This document shows, piece after piece, positions 18,714-28,018 of a stretch of 54,438 bases of DNA; the stretch's first letter is position 1, and each line of letters begins with the position of its first letter. Both the position numbers and the translations under genes were made by a program. The notes below the pieces were generated by a model, which worked only from the letters and a program-made list of their open reading frames with translations, was not told where the DNA came from and did no database searches. This DNA comes from Eubacteriales bacterium. GTDB taxonomy: Bacteria > Bacillota > Clostridia > Lachnospirales > Vallitaleaceae. The stretch spans positions 1-54,438 of the forward strand of contig JAUMXK010000004.1 of assembly GCA_030535295.1 (NCBI GenBank), in the 5' to 3' direction.

Positions 18714-20489
18714 TTAGCTGCTTTCAATCGTATCATCCAATCGAATCTCCAATTGCAGTAACTGTTTTTTTTCTTCAATTAACTTCAGTAATCCCTCGGG
18801 ACTGGTTTCCTTTTTTTGTCTTTCTTTTAAGTCCGTATTGCGGATTGCCCGAATCGCTTCCGTTATCAATTGCTCCAATTGCATTTGATTTTCCGGTTCA
18901 ATTTTACGATTAAACATTGCCGCTATTTTCTTCTGCTCATTTGCCTCAGGAAAATGATGCATAATGACTACCGGCTCGGGGGTATTTCCTTCCTCGTATG
19001 CTTTCTCAATAATTTGAAACAATTCTCTAAAAAAGTTATTTTGAAAATGCTCTGCTTTGATATATTTTTTTATCGCACGATAAACTCTGTAATGTGATAC
19101 CATTACACTGATTAACTCCTCTTCCGCAGAGCCGAAAGATTGACTGATATCCTTTTTGCGATTTTCATTACTATTAAATTTCGCTATTCCTACCTCTTTT
19201 CCTTTTTTTGCCAAAAAATCATTTACTCCGTCGGCATTTAGTCGATATTTGCGAATAATCGCATCTCGATAATTATTGATTTCCAGCTTGGAATCGAGGG
19301 TCAACAAACGTCTGACTACTTCTTCCGAAAAGCGAATTTGATCAGATGGATCCATCAAATCATATTTCTTGGCTTCCTGTTCAATTTCAAACATAAAGCC
19401 GGCTGATGCCTTATTGATGGATTCTTCAAAAGCATCCTTTCCTTTTTGTTGTATCAGCTCATCCGGGTCTTTAGCTTCCTTCAAACTGATAACTCTTGCC
19501 TCCAGCCCCTCTGCCTTCAATATCGGAAGTGCGCGAAGAGCGGCTTGAATCCCCGCATTATCTGCATCATACGTGATATACACCTTTTCAGTATAACGCT
19601 TCATCAATCTAGCGTGGTTCTTGGTAAAGGCCGTTCCTAAAGAGGCGACGGTATTATCAAAACCGGCTTCCTGCAAACTGATGACATCCATATAACCTTC
19701 CGCCAATAAAAAATATGGCTTTTTCGTAGACTTGGCTAAATGCAGACCGTATAAGTTTTTGGATTTTTCAAAGATTTCCGTTTCCGGAGAATTTAGATAC
19801 TTCGGTAGAGCATCACCAAAAACCCTACCGCCAAAGGCAACCACCCGATTTTGGCCATCCCAAATCGGAAACATCAAGCGATTGAAAAAACGGTCATAAT
19901 ACTTTTCTTTACCGGCCTTGTCCTGAACAATCAAACCGGCATCCAGCAATTGTTTGGGGCTAAAACCTTTTTCACTTAAAAAACGGAACAAATCATCTCG
20001 GTAGACACTGGCATAGCCCAGCCCAAATTTCTTAGCAGTTTCCATCGAAATTTTTCTTTTTTCCAAATACTGCCTGGCTGTCTTTCCGTAGATTTCATGA
20101 GTCAAGCAATAGTAGTAATAGCGTGCCGCCAGATAATTGGCTTCATAAAGACTTTTCTTATACTTTTGCTTTCTCTTTTCTTCCTCACTGATTTCTGCTT
20201 CGGGTAAGCTGATATGTGCTCTGTCTGCCAAATAAGCTATGGCTTCCTGAAAATTATAATTTTCATATTCCATCATGAATGTAAAGACATTGCCGCCATT
20301 GCCACAGCCAAAACAATAATACATTTGCTTATCCGCACTGACCGAAAAGGAAGGGGTTTTTTCATTATGAAAAGGGCATAGTCCAAAATACGAACCGCCC
20401 TTTTTCTCCAAGTGAACATACTGTCTTATGACATCTACAATATCATTTTGTTGTCTGATTTCTTCTATTAGGTCTTCCTTATAATACAT
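18714..20489 (-). CDS. dnaG: DNA primase
   Basis: A 591-residue primase that makes RNA primers for replication. The CHC2 zinc ribbon is complete: Cys38, His41, Cys59, Cys62 (CPFH then CFGC). The catalytic core follows with its basic N-terminal part and a TOPRIM domain (LAEGYMDVISLQEAG, then TYDADNAG with metal-binding acids). The C-terminal about 150 residues form the helicase-interaction region. The ATG at 20489 is chosen because AAGGAA lies just upstream and only two bases separate it from the dgt stop; a TTG five codons earlier is unlikely. Confidence 0.96.
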   Translation of the reverse strand: MYYKEDLIEEIRQQNDIVDVIRQYVHLEKKGGSYFGLCPFHNEKTPSFSVSADKQMYYCFGCGNGGNVFTFMMEYENYNFQEAIAYLADRAHISLPEAEISEEEKRKQKYKKSLYEANYLAARYYYYCLTHEIYGKTARQYLEKRKISMETAKKFGLGYASVYRDDLFRFLSEKGFSPKQLLDAGLIVQDKAGKEKYYDRFFNRLMFPIWDGQNRVVAFGGRVFGDALPKYLNSPETEIFEKSKNLYGLHLAKSTKKPYFLLAEGYMDVISLQEAGFDNTVASLGTAFTKNHARLMKRYTEKVYITYDADNAGIQAALRALPILKAEGLEARVISLKEAKDPDELIQQKGKDAFEESINKASAGFMFEIEQEAKKYDLMDPSDQIRFSEEVVRRLLTLDSKLEINNYRDAIIRKYRLNADGVNDFLAKKGKEVGIAKFNSNENRKKDISQSFGSAEEELISVMVSHYRVYRAIKKYIKAEHFQNNFFRELFQIIEKAYEEGNTPEPVVIMHHFPEANEQKKIAAMFNRKIEPENQMQLEQLITEAIRAIRNTDLKERQKKETSPEGLLKLIEEKKQLLQLEIRLDDTIESS

Positions 20490-20491
20490 TG

Positions 20492-21520
20492 CTATTCCTT
20501 CCAAACACCCGGAATAAAAAGTTGTTCAAATCTGCGAATGGCATATTGATCGGTCATTCCGGATATATAGTCCAAAACTACTCTCTTGGGAGAATCATAA
20601 TTCATTACCTGCTCAACATATTCCTGTGGTAATTTCTGCCAATTTTTCATAAAATACATAAATAAGCTGCGTAGCATCTGCTGTGCTTTGTATTCCTCTG
20701 TTTTTGCTTTCGAGCCGATGTAGACATGCTGAAACATATATTGCCTCAGCTCCACCATTGCCCTGTCAATATCTTCAGACATAATGACATCCGGTTGGTC
20801 GATGGAATTTCTCACCACATCATGAATTAGGGTATTAAGCCTTTCTTTTGTGCTGCGTCCCAAAATTTGGGTAAGTTCTTTCGGTAAATCATTCTCCGTG
20901 ATAACCTTACCACGCAACGCATCATCAATATCATGATTGATATAGGCAATCTTGTCTGCCAGTCTGACCACCTTTCCTTCCAAAGTAAAAGGCATACAAC
21001 GGCTGGGATGATTTAAAATACCATCTCTGACTTCTTTTGTCAAATTTAAGCCACGATAATTATTTTCGAGGCACTCTACAATTCTGACACTTTGTTCGTT
21101 ATGCTCAAATGTGATTTTATCTTCCGGCATGATTTCCAAACAAGCATCTGCCAACGCTCTTTCACCTGCATGACCAAAAGGAGTATGACCAAGGTCATGC
21201 CCCAAGGCAATGGCTTCTGTCAAATCCTCATTCAAAGACAGTGCCCTGGCAATTGTTCTGGCAATTTGAGCCACTTCCAGGGTATGTGTCAGTCTGGTTC
21301 GATAATGATCCCCTTCCGGCGCAATAAAAACCTGAGTTTTATGTTTCAGTCTTCGAAAGGATTTGGAATGCAAAATACGGTCCCTGTCCCTTTGAAAATC
21401 TGTCCTCATATCACAGGGGTCTTCTTTTCTTTCTCTACTATCTTGAGCATTTTCACTAAAACAAGCATAAGGACTTAATAATAACTTTTCTCTTTCGTAC
21501 TGTCGTTCTCTTAAATTCAT
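20492..21520 (-). CDS. dgt: Deoxyguanosinetriphosphate triphosphohydrolase-like protein
   Basis: A 342-residue HD-domain enzyme that cleaves dNTPs to nucleoside and triphosphate. Metal-binding residues are visible as HRTRLTHTLEVAQIAR-type sequence (HYRTRLTHTLE), IALGHDLGHTPFGHAGE, and the later ADKIAYINHDIDD. The N-terminal RTDFQRDRDRILHSKSFRRLKHKTQV matches the family. I chose the ATG at 21520 because AGAGG lies at proper spacing; 16 further codons are open upstream without a site. Position directly before dnaG and rpoD is conserved in Clostridia. Confidence 0.9.
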   Translation of the reverse strand: MNLRERQYEREKLLLSPYACFSENAQDSRERKEDPCDMRTDFQRDRDRILHSKSFRRLKHKTQVFIAPEGDHYRTRLTHTLEVAQIARTIARALSLNEDLTEAIALGHDLGHTPFGHAGERALADACLEIMPEDKITFEHNEQSVRIVECLENNYRGLNLTKEVRDGILNHPSRCMPFTLEGKVVRLADKIAYINHDIDDALRGKVITENDLPKELTQILGRSTKERLNTLIHDVVRNSIDQPDVIMSEDIDRAMVELRQYMFQHVYIGSKAKTEEYKAQQMLRSLFMYFMKNWQKLPQEYVEQVMNYDSPKRVVLDYISGMTDQYAIRRFEQLFIPGVWKE

Positions 21521-21621
21521 ATTTGCCTCTACTTCCAATCTCTTTGATTTCGTATCTTCAAACATCATTCATGACTTGTTTTTCTGTAATCTGCAATTCT
21601 CTTCCAAAATGTTTGTAATAT

Positions 21622-22215
21622 CTATTCCGCCATTGCGTACAGACTTGCTTTCCAAGCTTCCATTTTGTCCATGGTCAATTTCAAGGTATCCTGACTGATT
21701 TGAGGAAGTTTATCTCCCCACAAACCCTGTGCTTGCTCAAAACCCTCTTTGATGGCTGCTATCAATTTATCTGCTTGCTTGGCATCATTTCCTGAAAGTG
21801 CCTTGGCAAACTCAACTAAACGGCCTGCAGTGCTTTCGGCACTCCAATAACCGCCCTCTGCTACATCTGCTTTGGCCTCTTCTACCATTTCCGAAGTAAT
21901 TTGCAAATCAAAACCTTCCACCTTTTTGCCGGACAGAGCTTGCTCCAAAATATTTTTTAAACCGCCTGCCTGTTTTAAAAAGGTATCCGAACTGGTTCCA
22001 AGCATTCTCAAAAGCATCTTCTTTTCATTTTCCGCTTGCATCTGACGAATCTTTTCAATATCCGGTTTTCCGTAAATCGAACTATCCTTTGTCTTTGGTG
22101 ATAATTCCAAAACCGCCGGAGCATCTCCCGACTTCACAGTTTTTTTTGTAGTTTCGTTTTTTGGCATGAGCTCTTTTCCGTGTTCCACTACTGCATGGGT
22201 AATTTGATTTACCAT
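21622..22215 (-). CDS. Conserved hypothetical protein, unknown function
   Basis: A 197-residue soluble protein starting at an ATG with a strong GGGAGGAATT site; a longer frame to 22263 has no support. The N-terminal about 80 residues are polar and probably disordered or helical (HAVVEHGKELMPKNE...). The C-terminal about 100 residues are helical, with AEGGYWSAESTAGRLVEFAKALSG and an EQAQGLWGDKLPQISQDT stretch. Similar clostridial proteins sometimes carry the label hydrogenase-4 component G, which nothing here supports. It precedes dgt by 101 bases. Confidence 0.65.
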   Translation of the reverse strand: MVNQITHAVVEHGKELMPKNETTKKTVKSGDAPAVLELSPKTKDSSIYGKPDIEKIRQMQAENEKKMLLRMLGTSSDTFLKQAGGLKNILEQALSGKKVEGFDLQITSEMVEEAKADVAEGGYWSAESTAGRLVEFAKALSGNDAKQADKLIAAIKEGFEQAQGLWGDKLPQISQDTLKLTMDKMEAWKASLYAMAE

Positions 22216-22230
22216 AATTCCTCCCGTTCC

Positions 22231-22253
22231 GACGAAATGCCTTTGCTTTCGTC
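22231..22253 (-). promoter_or_regulatory. Leader hairpin before the unknown gene
   Basis: GACGAAA (22231-22237) and TTTCGTC (22247-22253) form a 7-bp stem that can extend by two GC pairs around an AAAG loop. It sits about 8 bases upstream of the GGGAGG site, so it may affect translation or RNA stability. Confidence 0.35.
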
Positions 22254-22337
22254 TCTTAAACATCCCGGTTTATATTCTCTTCCTAATTTTTCTCATGACT
22301 AAAACAGCCAAAAAAACTCTCTTACTGTAATGTTCTT

Positions 22338-23183
22338 TTAAGATTGCTCTTTTCCTTGTTTTTTATCCAATTTTTCTTTCAACATGGCATTGATTTCCGC
22401 ACCAATAAGAATAACATAGCTGCAAATATTAATCCACATCATCAAACCGATAACACCGGCCAAACTGCCATACATATAGGACAAGCTTGCAGACATTTGA
22501 ATATATAAAGTCATACCCCAAGAAGAAAGCAGAAAACCTGCAGTCGCAAAAATCGCTCCCGGAATAATTTGCTTAAAGCGGTATTCCTTATATACAATGC
22601 TGTAGTATGCGAGGCTCATCATAACGATAAGCATCAGAATCGGTGCCAAATCTTTAATCAGAATAAAATTGTCCGGAATATCCATACCGATATTTTTTTC
22701 AATAAAATCTATAACATATTGCCCGAAAACCAATACAATGCTGCTCAAAAAAATCAGCAACATAAATCCCACAGTAAACAAAAAGGCAAAAATCCTTTTT
22801 AAAATGAAATTGCCATTTGGTTCCTGTCTGAACGCAATATTCAATCCGTGCTGCAAGGACAAAGCTCCTTTCGATGCCGACCAAAGAGCGGCGACAATGG
22901 CAATCGGCAATGTGAACTTGCTTTTATTCAAACTCAGATTTTCGATAATCCCATGAATCAGGCCACTCATATCACTTGGAAGCCACGCCCACAATTCCGA
23001 CAAAAAGGTCGGATTACTGAATGCCGTCAATCTCAGTATTTCCGACATTCCAAGCAAAAAGGGGAAAATCGATAATAATACAAAATAGGAAACATTTGCC
23101 GCATACGCAGCAATATGATGGTCCGTCAAGGAGCGCCCAAACTCCCGTGCCAGCTGCAACACTTTCATCAATTTATTTTTCAT
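22338..23183 (-). CDS. YihY/BrkB family inner-membrane protein
   Basis: A 281-residue polytopic protein with about six membrane helices. Family signatures are AAYAANVSYFVLLSIFPFLL near the N-terminus, ALWSASKGALSLQHGLNIAF in the middle, and PGAIFATAGFLLSSWGMTLYIQ with YGSLAGVIGLMMWINICSYVILIGAEIN near the end. Historic names (RNase BN, virulence factor BrkB) are not reliable; the biochemical role is unknown. TAGGGA precedes the ATG. It follows a 100-bp repeat element that separates it from the amidase gene. Confidence 0.88.
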   Translation of the reverse strand: MKNKLMKVLQLAREFGRSLTDHHIAAYAANVSYFVLLSIFPFLLGMSEILRLTAFSNPTFLSELWAWLPSDMSGLIHGIIENLSLNKSKFTLPIAIVAALWSASKGALSLQHGLNIAFRQEPNGNFILKRIFAFLFTVGFMLLIFLSSIVLVFGQYVIDFIEKNIGMDIPDNFILIKDLAPILMLIVMMSLAYYSIVYKEYRFKQIIPGAIFATAGFLLSSWGMTLYIQMSASLSYMYGSLAGVIGLMMWINICSYVILIGAEINAMLKEKLDKKQGKEQS

Positions 23184-23199
23184 TTCAATCCCTATCTAA

Positions 23200-23304
23200 G
23201 ATGGGACTGTCGCATTTTAAGATTCCGACTCAAGATATATAGCACACTCTTTGTCGTTCGCTAAAATATCTTGTGTTAAATTCGCATTTTGCAACAGTCC
23301 CATC
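23200..23304 (-). repeat. Dispersed inverted-repeat element, family 2, copy A
   Basis: Perfect 11-bp ends (GATGGGACTGT 23200-23210 / ACAGTCCCATC 23294-23304) enclose an inner stem (CAAGATAT 23231-23238 / ATATCTTG 23266-23273). Read on the minus strand, it aligns along nearly its whole length with the element at 29794-29895: CTGTTGCAAAAT, ACACAAG, GCGAA, ACAAAGA, AATCTTAAA and the terminal ACAG blocks are shared. It contains no open frame. It may be a non-autonomous mobile element or a terminator-like repeat; no clear target duplication is seen. Confidence 0.65.
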
Positions 23305-23307
23305 GCC

Positions 23308-25254
23308 TTATTTCTCTTCTATTAAGAACTCTTTTGCCAGCCATCCGGAAAGATGTCCGGAAATGTTGGTCACATAAAGCCAGGTATATCCGTCTTTCTT
23401 GATTTCTTCCACACCGTATTCTACGGTTAGGATTTCGTTTTCATATACTCTTCCAATGGTATTGGTGGAAAGTCCCGGATTATCTCTAACCCTGAGAACA
23501 TCCGCATTGACACGGTACTTGACTTTGTTGCCCGTGGTAGACGGAACACTCGGTAATACCGGTTGGTCGGCAATCATAGATTTCTTCGAGCTTGCCAGAA
23601 CCGTTCTGCTGTCCGTTACGAATTCATTGACCGCTACCGCTACCGCTCTTGCTACCACGGCACGATAACTATCCGTAAACAACAGACTTTCTTCAACCGG
23701 ATTGCTCAAAAATCCTGCCTCAACCAAAATGGCAGCCATTTTGGATTTGTATGTAACTACATGCTTTGCCACCTTGATTCCACGGTCTACTGCAGAGGTC
23801 ACTTCAATTAATTTCTTGTCCACTTTTCTGGCTAATTGTTTTTCCAAGCTTTGGTAGCTGCCGCTTTTCGGCACACCGCTGTACCACACTTCAATTCCGT
23901 TCGGACCACGATTCGGATCTACCGAATTGGCATGCATACTGATAAAAATATCAACCTTCAAAGTATTGGCCATATTGGCTCTTTCTATTAATGTAGGGTA
24001 AACATCCGTTTCTCTGGTCATAAAGACGGTGAAACCCATTTTTCTCAAATCATCTCGCAGCATCAAGGACGCCGCTAAAGCAAAATCTTTTTCGTTTCTT
24101 TGATTGAAAGAAATCGTTCCCGGATCTCGTCCACCATGACCCGGATCAATCAGAATATGAACATACTTGTTCTCTTCGGCATAGTCAGCCAGTGGCAAGA
24201 GAATTGCGGAATTCAGCCGTTTCGTTACTTGCGTCTGCCAGTCATAACCAATTTCCATTTCGTTTTTAGATTTGTCTTTAATCTTATCGGCAGAATCCTT
24301 ATCCGGATTGTTTTTCTTATCTTCCAATGTTGCATCTACTACACTCTGTCCGGACATGGTTTCAATAGAGCGAATGTCAATTTGCAAGGAATTATCCGCA
24401 AAGAAATAAAGAAGTTCATCAATGCTGGAAAGTTTCGCCACATCAAAAACCACTCTGGTAATCGGTGTTTTTTCATCTTCTTTGCCTTGAAATTGTGCAA
24501 TTCTGATTTTTTGGATATTGTCATAGGAAATTGGCAAAAACTCCCATTTCCCCTGGGCAAAAACCGTATCTTCAATATCAAAAATTACTCGATTGGGGTT
24601 TTCCAGTTTGGAGATATTGATTTTTTTCTTATCAATTCCTGACAGATGTAGTACCACTTTGCCGTTGTAAACCATGACCTCGGCTTTTTCTATAGTTTTT
24701 CCGCTAATATAGCCTGCATTACCGGAAGAATTCTCCTCCACTTTCGGTGTTTCGACTTTCTGTTTCGTCAGCTTACCGGTCAAAGTCGCCTGATCAAAAC
24801 CGACTTCATAGCCCAAAGCTTCTCCAATCGCTCTAAGCGGAATCATAGTTCTGCTATCACCATTTGCAAACTTCACCAATCTCGGAATCGAGCCTTCGTC
24901 CAGGCTGATATCTTGTCCATTGATTTTCATATTTGCTTTATTAATCCAAAGCTGGATTTCTTTTTGCAAGGTCGTGATGATAACTCTTTTTTCCACATCA
25001 TCCCACTTTACTTCAGCGCCAACTTGCTCAGCTACAAAACGCACCGGCACTACGATTCGAGAGTTTCTCAAAAACGCCGGTACTTCCAGCGGTATCAGTT
25101 CTCCATCCACCATTACCTGTGCCGGAGAAACGGCTGTCAATTCTTTATTTATTGTGACATTCAGCTTATTATTCGCCTGCACCGGCTGTGCCGAAGAAAT
25201 CGCCATGACCAGCGCCATCATTAATAACCACTTCTTTTTCAACTTCATAATCAT
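23308..25254 (-). CDS. N-acetylmuramoyl-L-alanine amidase with copper-amine-oxidase-N, AMIN and SH3 domains
   Basis: A 648-residue secreted peptidoglycan hydrolase. Domain order: signal peptide (about 1-27); copper amine oxidase N-terminal-like repeat (about 35-165, RNSRIVVPVRFVAEQVGAEVKWD and TMIPLRAIGEALGYEV); AMIN-like wall-targeting domain (about 185-305); Amidase_3 catalytic domain (about 365-550); SH3b domain (about 580-648, VLRVRDNPGLSTNTIG). Zinc ligands and catalytic Glu are visible in IDPGHGGRDPG, the NEKDF stretch, FISMHANS and ILVEAGFLSN. It cleaves between MurNAc and the stem peptide, probably in cell separation. The start is uncertain: an ATG two codons downstream (25248) is equally plausible. 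It lies 38 bases after the cupin gene. Confidence 0.92.
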   Translation of the reverse strand: MIMKLKKKWLLMMALVMAISSAQPVQANNKLNVTINKELTAVSPAQVMVDGELIPLEVPAFLRNSRIVVPVRFVAEQVGAEVKWDDVEKRVIITTLQKEIQLWINKANMKINGQDISLDEGSIPRLVKFANGDSRTMIPLRAIGEALGYEVGFDQATLTGKLTKQKVETPKVEENSSGNAGYISGKTIEKAEVMVYNGKVVLHLSGIDKKKINISKLENPNRVIFDIEDTVFAQGKWEFLPISYDNIQKIRIAQFQGKEDEKTPITRVVFDVAKLSSIDELLYFFADNSLQIDIRSIETMSGQSVVDATLEDKKNNPDKDSADKIKDKSKNEMEIGYDWQTQVTKRLNSAILLPLADYAEENKYVHILIDPGHGGRDPGTISFNQRNEKDFALAASLMLRDDLRKMGFTVFMTRETDVYPTLIERANMANTLKVDIFISMHANSVDPNRGPNGIEVWYSGVPKSGSYQSLEKQLARKVDKKLIEVTSAVDRGIKVAKHVVTYKSKMAAILVEAGFLSNPVEESLLFTDSYRAVVARAVAVAVNEFVTDSRTVLASSKKSMIADQPVLPSVPSTTGNKVKYRVNADVLRVRDNPGLSTNTIGRVYENEILTVEYGVEEIKKDGYTWLYVTNISGHLSGWLAKEFLIEEK

Positions 25255-25292
25255 TCTTCTTTCTTTTGTTCATTACGCACTCCGTCAAGTAA

Positions 25293-25622
25293 TCACGATT
25301 GTAAAAAGTCGTCTCTCTTTGGAGTAAACACATCAATAATTTTACCTGCTTTTAAACAAGTCGAATTATGCAGGGTGTCCGAAGGAATATACACGGAATC
25401 TCCTGATCTTAAAATCATGGTTTCGTTCCCCACCGTAAAAGCATGTTCGCCGGAAACAATATAGGTAATTTGAGTATGAGGATGAGAATGCTCTTTTCCG
25501 CTAGCCCCTTCTTCCATCGTCAATTCACATACCATAATATTATCGTCATAACTTAGGACTTTATGAAGTGTTCCTTTTCCCAAAACTCTAGGATTTACCA
25601 GTTCATTTTTTACAACTTTCAT
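25293..25622 (-). CDS. Small single-domain cupin protein
   Basis: A 109-residue beta-barrel protein. The metal-binding motif 1 is seen in KEHSHPHTQITYIVSGEHAF and motif 2 in YIPSDTLHNST, giving three His plus a Gln or Glu as likely ligands. AAGGAG precedes the ATG. Such small cupins bind divalent metal and may act as sugar or oxidation enzymes or as sensors; the substrate cannot be told. It is the first gene of a pair with the amidase. The 5' region upstream has no clear promoter. Confidence 0.8.
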   Translation of the reverse strand: MKVVKNELVNPRVLGKGTLHKVLSYDDNIMVCELTMEEGASGKEHSHPHTQITYIVSGEHAFTVGNETMILRSGDSVYIPSDTLHNSTCLKAGKIIDVFTPKRDDFLQS

Positions 25623-25826
25623 ATTTCCACTCCTTCCATCCGACTTTATTTTTCACTTCCCAATCACTTCTGACAAATCATTCAAAACACAATAAAATAA
25701 ATATATCTATGAGTAAATATATCATATTTCCGCCCAAAAAGAAATACAAGAACGCTTTTTGTTACCGAATTGTGATATTTCTTATTAAGTTTTAATAAAA
25801 GAGCCGATTTGCTGCACAATTCCCTG

Positions 25827-25880
25827 CCTCTCGGTGCCCTGAGCTTTTGTCGCCGAGAGCATACTCCAAGCACGCTTGGA
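25827..25880. other. Tandem hairpins next to family 1 element
   Basis: The 568-bp region between the cupin and pepF genes holds no gene. Here two hairpins lie side by side: CTCTCGG / CCGAGAG (about 25828-25859, extendable to 9 bp) and TCCAAG / CTTGGA (about 25865-25880, loop CACG). They immediately precede the flanking repeat of the mobile element. Neither has a U-tract in an obvious transcript direction. They could be part of a larger RNA or remnants of other repeats. Confidence 0.4.
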
Positions 25881-25883
25881 CTC

Positions 25884-26050
25884 TTACTAACTCAACTTTC
25901 CCACAGTCTTTTTTAGCTCTATCCCGCTCTGAAGAGCGGGCACATGGGTTCCACTCACGCAACTTGCTTCGCAAGATTGCTGTCGTTCCCACCCATTTTA
26001 CGTGCCTAAAAAAGACTGTTCTAACGAACGTGGGAAAGTTGAGTTACTAA
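25884..26050. mobile_element. Inverted-repeat element family 1, copy 1, with 7-bp target duplication
   Basis: The element (25891-26043, 153 bp) begins CTCAACTTTCCCAC and ends GTGGGAAAGTTGAG. It is flanked on both sides by the identical 7-mer TTACTAA (25884-25890 and 26044-26050), as for a transposition event. Inner arms CAGTCTTTTTTAG (25904-25916) and CTAAAAAAGACTG (26006-26018) also pair. The centre has a 7-bp hairpin CCCGCTC-TGAA-GAGCGGG (25923-25940), ATGGGT / ACCCAT (25944-25949 / 25991-25996) and CTTGC / GCAAG. It has no transposase, so it is MITE-like. It is the longest of three copies in the window. Confidence 0.78.
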
Positions 26051-26079
26051 ATAATTTATTTTAGAGCGTGCTTTTCTGC

Positions 26080-26108
26080 TTTACATGGTTCGTAAGATTT
26101 GATAATAT
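26080..26108 (+). promoter_or_regulatory. Probable promoter of the pepF operon
   Basis: TTTACA (26080-26085) and TAATAT (26103-26108) are 17 bp apart, about 82 bases upstream of the pepF start codon and just outside the mobile element. Confidence 0.55.
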
Positions 26109-26190
26109 AAATGTATGGTTCACTCTGAGGGATTGAGGGTATTTGCCTTTTTCTTTTGGGGTGATTAATGAAAAACTGACAAAATAGAAA

Positions 26191-28008
26191 GTGAAATGTA
26201 TTATTATGAAAGTTTTACCAAACCGTGCCGAGGTTCCTGTTGAATTTACCTGGGATTTGACTCATATTGTAAAGGATGATGAAGCTTGGCATGCCTTATA
26301 TCAAGAATGTGAAAAAATAGCAAGAGAATTGGCGGCGGAAGAAAAGACTTTTTTGGCTTCTTCAGAGAGTCTTTACTCTTTCCTTCAACGAAATGATGAA
26401 CTAAACCTAAAATTCGAACAAGTCTATGGATATGCACAAATGAGTTGGCATCAGGATACATCGGATTCCGCCAAGCAGGAATTGGCTCAAAAAGCGGATT
26501 CTCTCAATGTTTTGATGAAATCGCAACTGGCATTTCTTACTCCTGCCATTTTAAGTCTGCCGAAGGAAACTTATGATAAATATTTTGAGGAAAAGTCGGA
26601 ATTAAAGCTTTATAAGCAATCTTTTGACGACCTTTTCCGTATTCAGCAGCATGTTCTTCCAAAAGAACAGGAAGAAATTATGGCTCTTGTTCAAGATGTG
26701 ACTTCCGGCATTGAAAATACCTACTCTATGTTCAATAATGCGGATTTACGTTTTGAGCCGGTGACCGACGAAAAAGGCGAAAAAGTGGAATTAACTCATG
26801 GAAGCTATATCGGCCTGATGGAATCTTCCAATCGAGATGTCCGAAAAGCCGCTTTTGAATCCATGTATAATGCCTACAAAGCCAACATCAATACCGTGGC
26901 CTCAATCTTCAGCATGAATCTGAGAAACCATGTCTTGAACATGAAGGTGCGCAGATTTGATTCAACCTGCGAAGCCTCTTTGTTTGAAAACAATTTACCG
27001 GTTTCCATCTATGAACAATTGATTGAAAACGTCAGCGAATACTTGCCTTTATTGCATCGCTATGTTGGCATCCGCAAAAAAATTATGAATCTGACGGAAT
27101 TGCACATGTACGATCTTTACACTCCATTGTTTCCGAATAATGACACCAAATTTTCCTTTGAAGAAGCAAAGGAAACGGTGCTAAAATCATTGGCTCCTAT
27201 GGGCGACAAATATGTTTCCGTAGTCAAGGAAGCCTTCGAAAACCGTTGGCTGGATGTCTATGAAAACAAAGGAAAATGCAGTGGTGCTTATTCATCCGCA
27301 GTCTATGGCGTACACCCTTATGTGCTTTTGAACTACCATGATAAGCTAAACGACATGTTTACTTTAACCCATGAAATGGGGCATGCTATGCATTCTTATT
27401 TATCAAACGAAAAACAGGAATTTGTCAACCATGATTACGGTATTTTCCTAGCTGAAATCGCCTCAACCTGTAATGAAAATCTTTTGATTCAGTATCTGCT
27501 GAAAAACACAGAAGATAAAAACTCGAAACTGGCTTATATGAATCACTTCTTGGAAGGGTTCCGGGGAACTATCTTCCGTCAAACTATGTTTGCCGAATAC
27601 GAGAAACTGACGCATGAATTGGCAGAAAAAGGCGAAGCATTGACCGCCGACAAGCTCTCCGCTCTCTATTATGATTTAAACAAAAAATATTATGGCGAAG
27701 AGATTGTAATGGATGACTTAATCCGTTATGAGTGGGCAAGAATCCCTCATTTTTACTATGATTACTATGTATTCCAATATGCTACCGGTCTTATCAGCTC
27801 CGTCGCTATTGCCGACATGATTCTAAACGAAGGTCAAAGTGCTGTGGAACGCTATACCAATGAATTCTTATCTGCCGGAAAATCCAAATATCCACTGGAT
27901 ATTCTGAAAAACACCGGTGTGGATATTACTCATAAAGAGCCTACCGAAAGAGCCATGAAAGTCTTTGAAGATATGATGAATCAAATGGAAGCTTTGTTAA
28001 GCGAATAA
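26191..28008 (+). CDS. pepF: Oligoendopeptidase F
   Basis: A 605-residue cytoplasmic M3B zinc metallopeptidase that trims oligopeptides. The zinc motif HEMGH is at residues 394-398 (within LTHEMGHAMHSYLSN), and the third ligand lies in FLAEIASTCNE downstream. The helical N-terminal half (EFTWDLTHIVKDDEAW...) matches PepF. Length is typical. The start is the first ATG at 26191 with a weak purine-rich site; an ATG at 26206 (MKVLPNRAEVPVEF) would also give a plausible N-terminus. It heads a plus-strand cluster with three membrane-complex genes. Confidence 0.93.
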   Translation: MKCIIMKVLPNRAEVPVEFTWDLTHIVKDDEAWHALYQECEKIARELAAEEKTFLASSESLYSFLQRNDELNLKFEQVYGYAQMSWHQDTSDSAKQELAQKADSLNVLMKSQLAFLTPAILSLPKETYDKYFEEKSELKLYKQSFDDLFRIQQHVLPKEQEEIMALVQDVTSGIENTYSMFNNADLRFEPVTDEKGEKVELTHGSYIGLMESSNRDVRKAAFESMYNAYKANINTVASIFSMNLRNHVLNMKVRRFDSTCEASLFENNLPVSIYEQLIENVSEYLPLLHRYVGIRKKIMNLTELHMYDLYTPLFPNNDTKFSFEEAKETVLKSLAPMGDKYVSVVKEAFENRWLDVYENKGKCSGAYSSAVYGVHPYVLLNYHDKLNDMFTLTHEMGHAMHSYLSNEKQEFVNHDYGIFLAEIASTCNENLLIQYLLKNTEDKNSKLAYMNHFLEGFRGTIFRQTMFAEYEKLTHELAEKGEALTADKLSALYYDLNKKYYGEEIVMDDLIRYEWARIPHFYYDYYVFQYATGLISSVAIADMILNEGQSAVERYTNEFLSAGKSKYPLDILKNTGVDITHKEPTERAMKVFEDMMNQMEALLSE

Positions 28009-28018
28009 ATCAAGACAA

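Noticed and set aside
24100..24642. A 180-codon plus-strand frame opposite the amidase gene
   Set aside because: Shadow frame with no binding site; the amidase domains on the minus strand are unambiguous.
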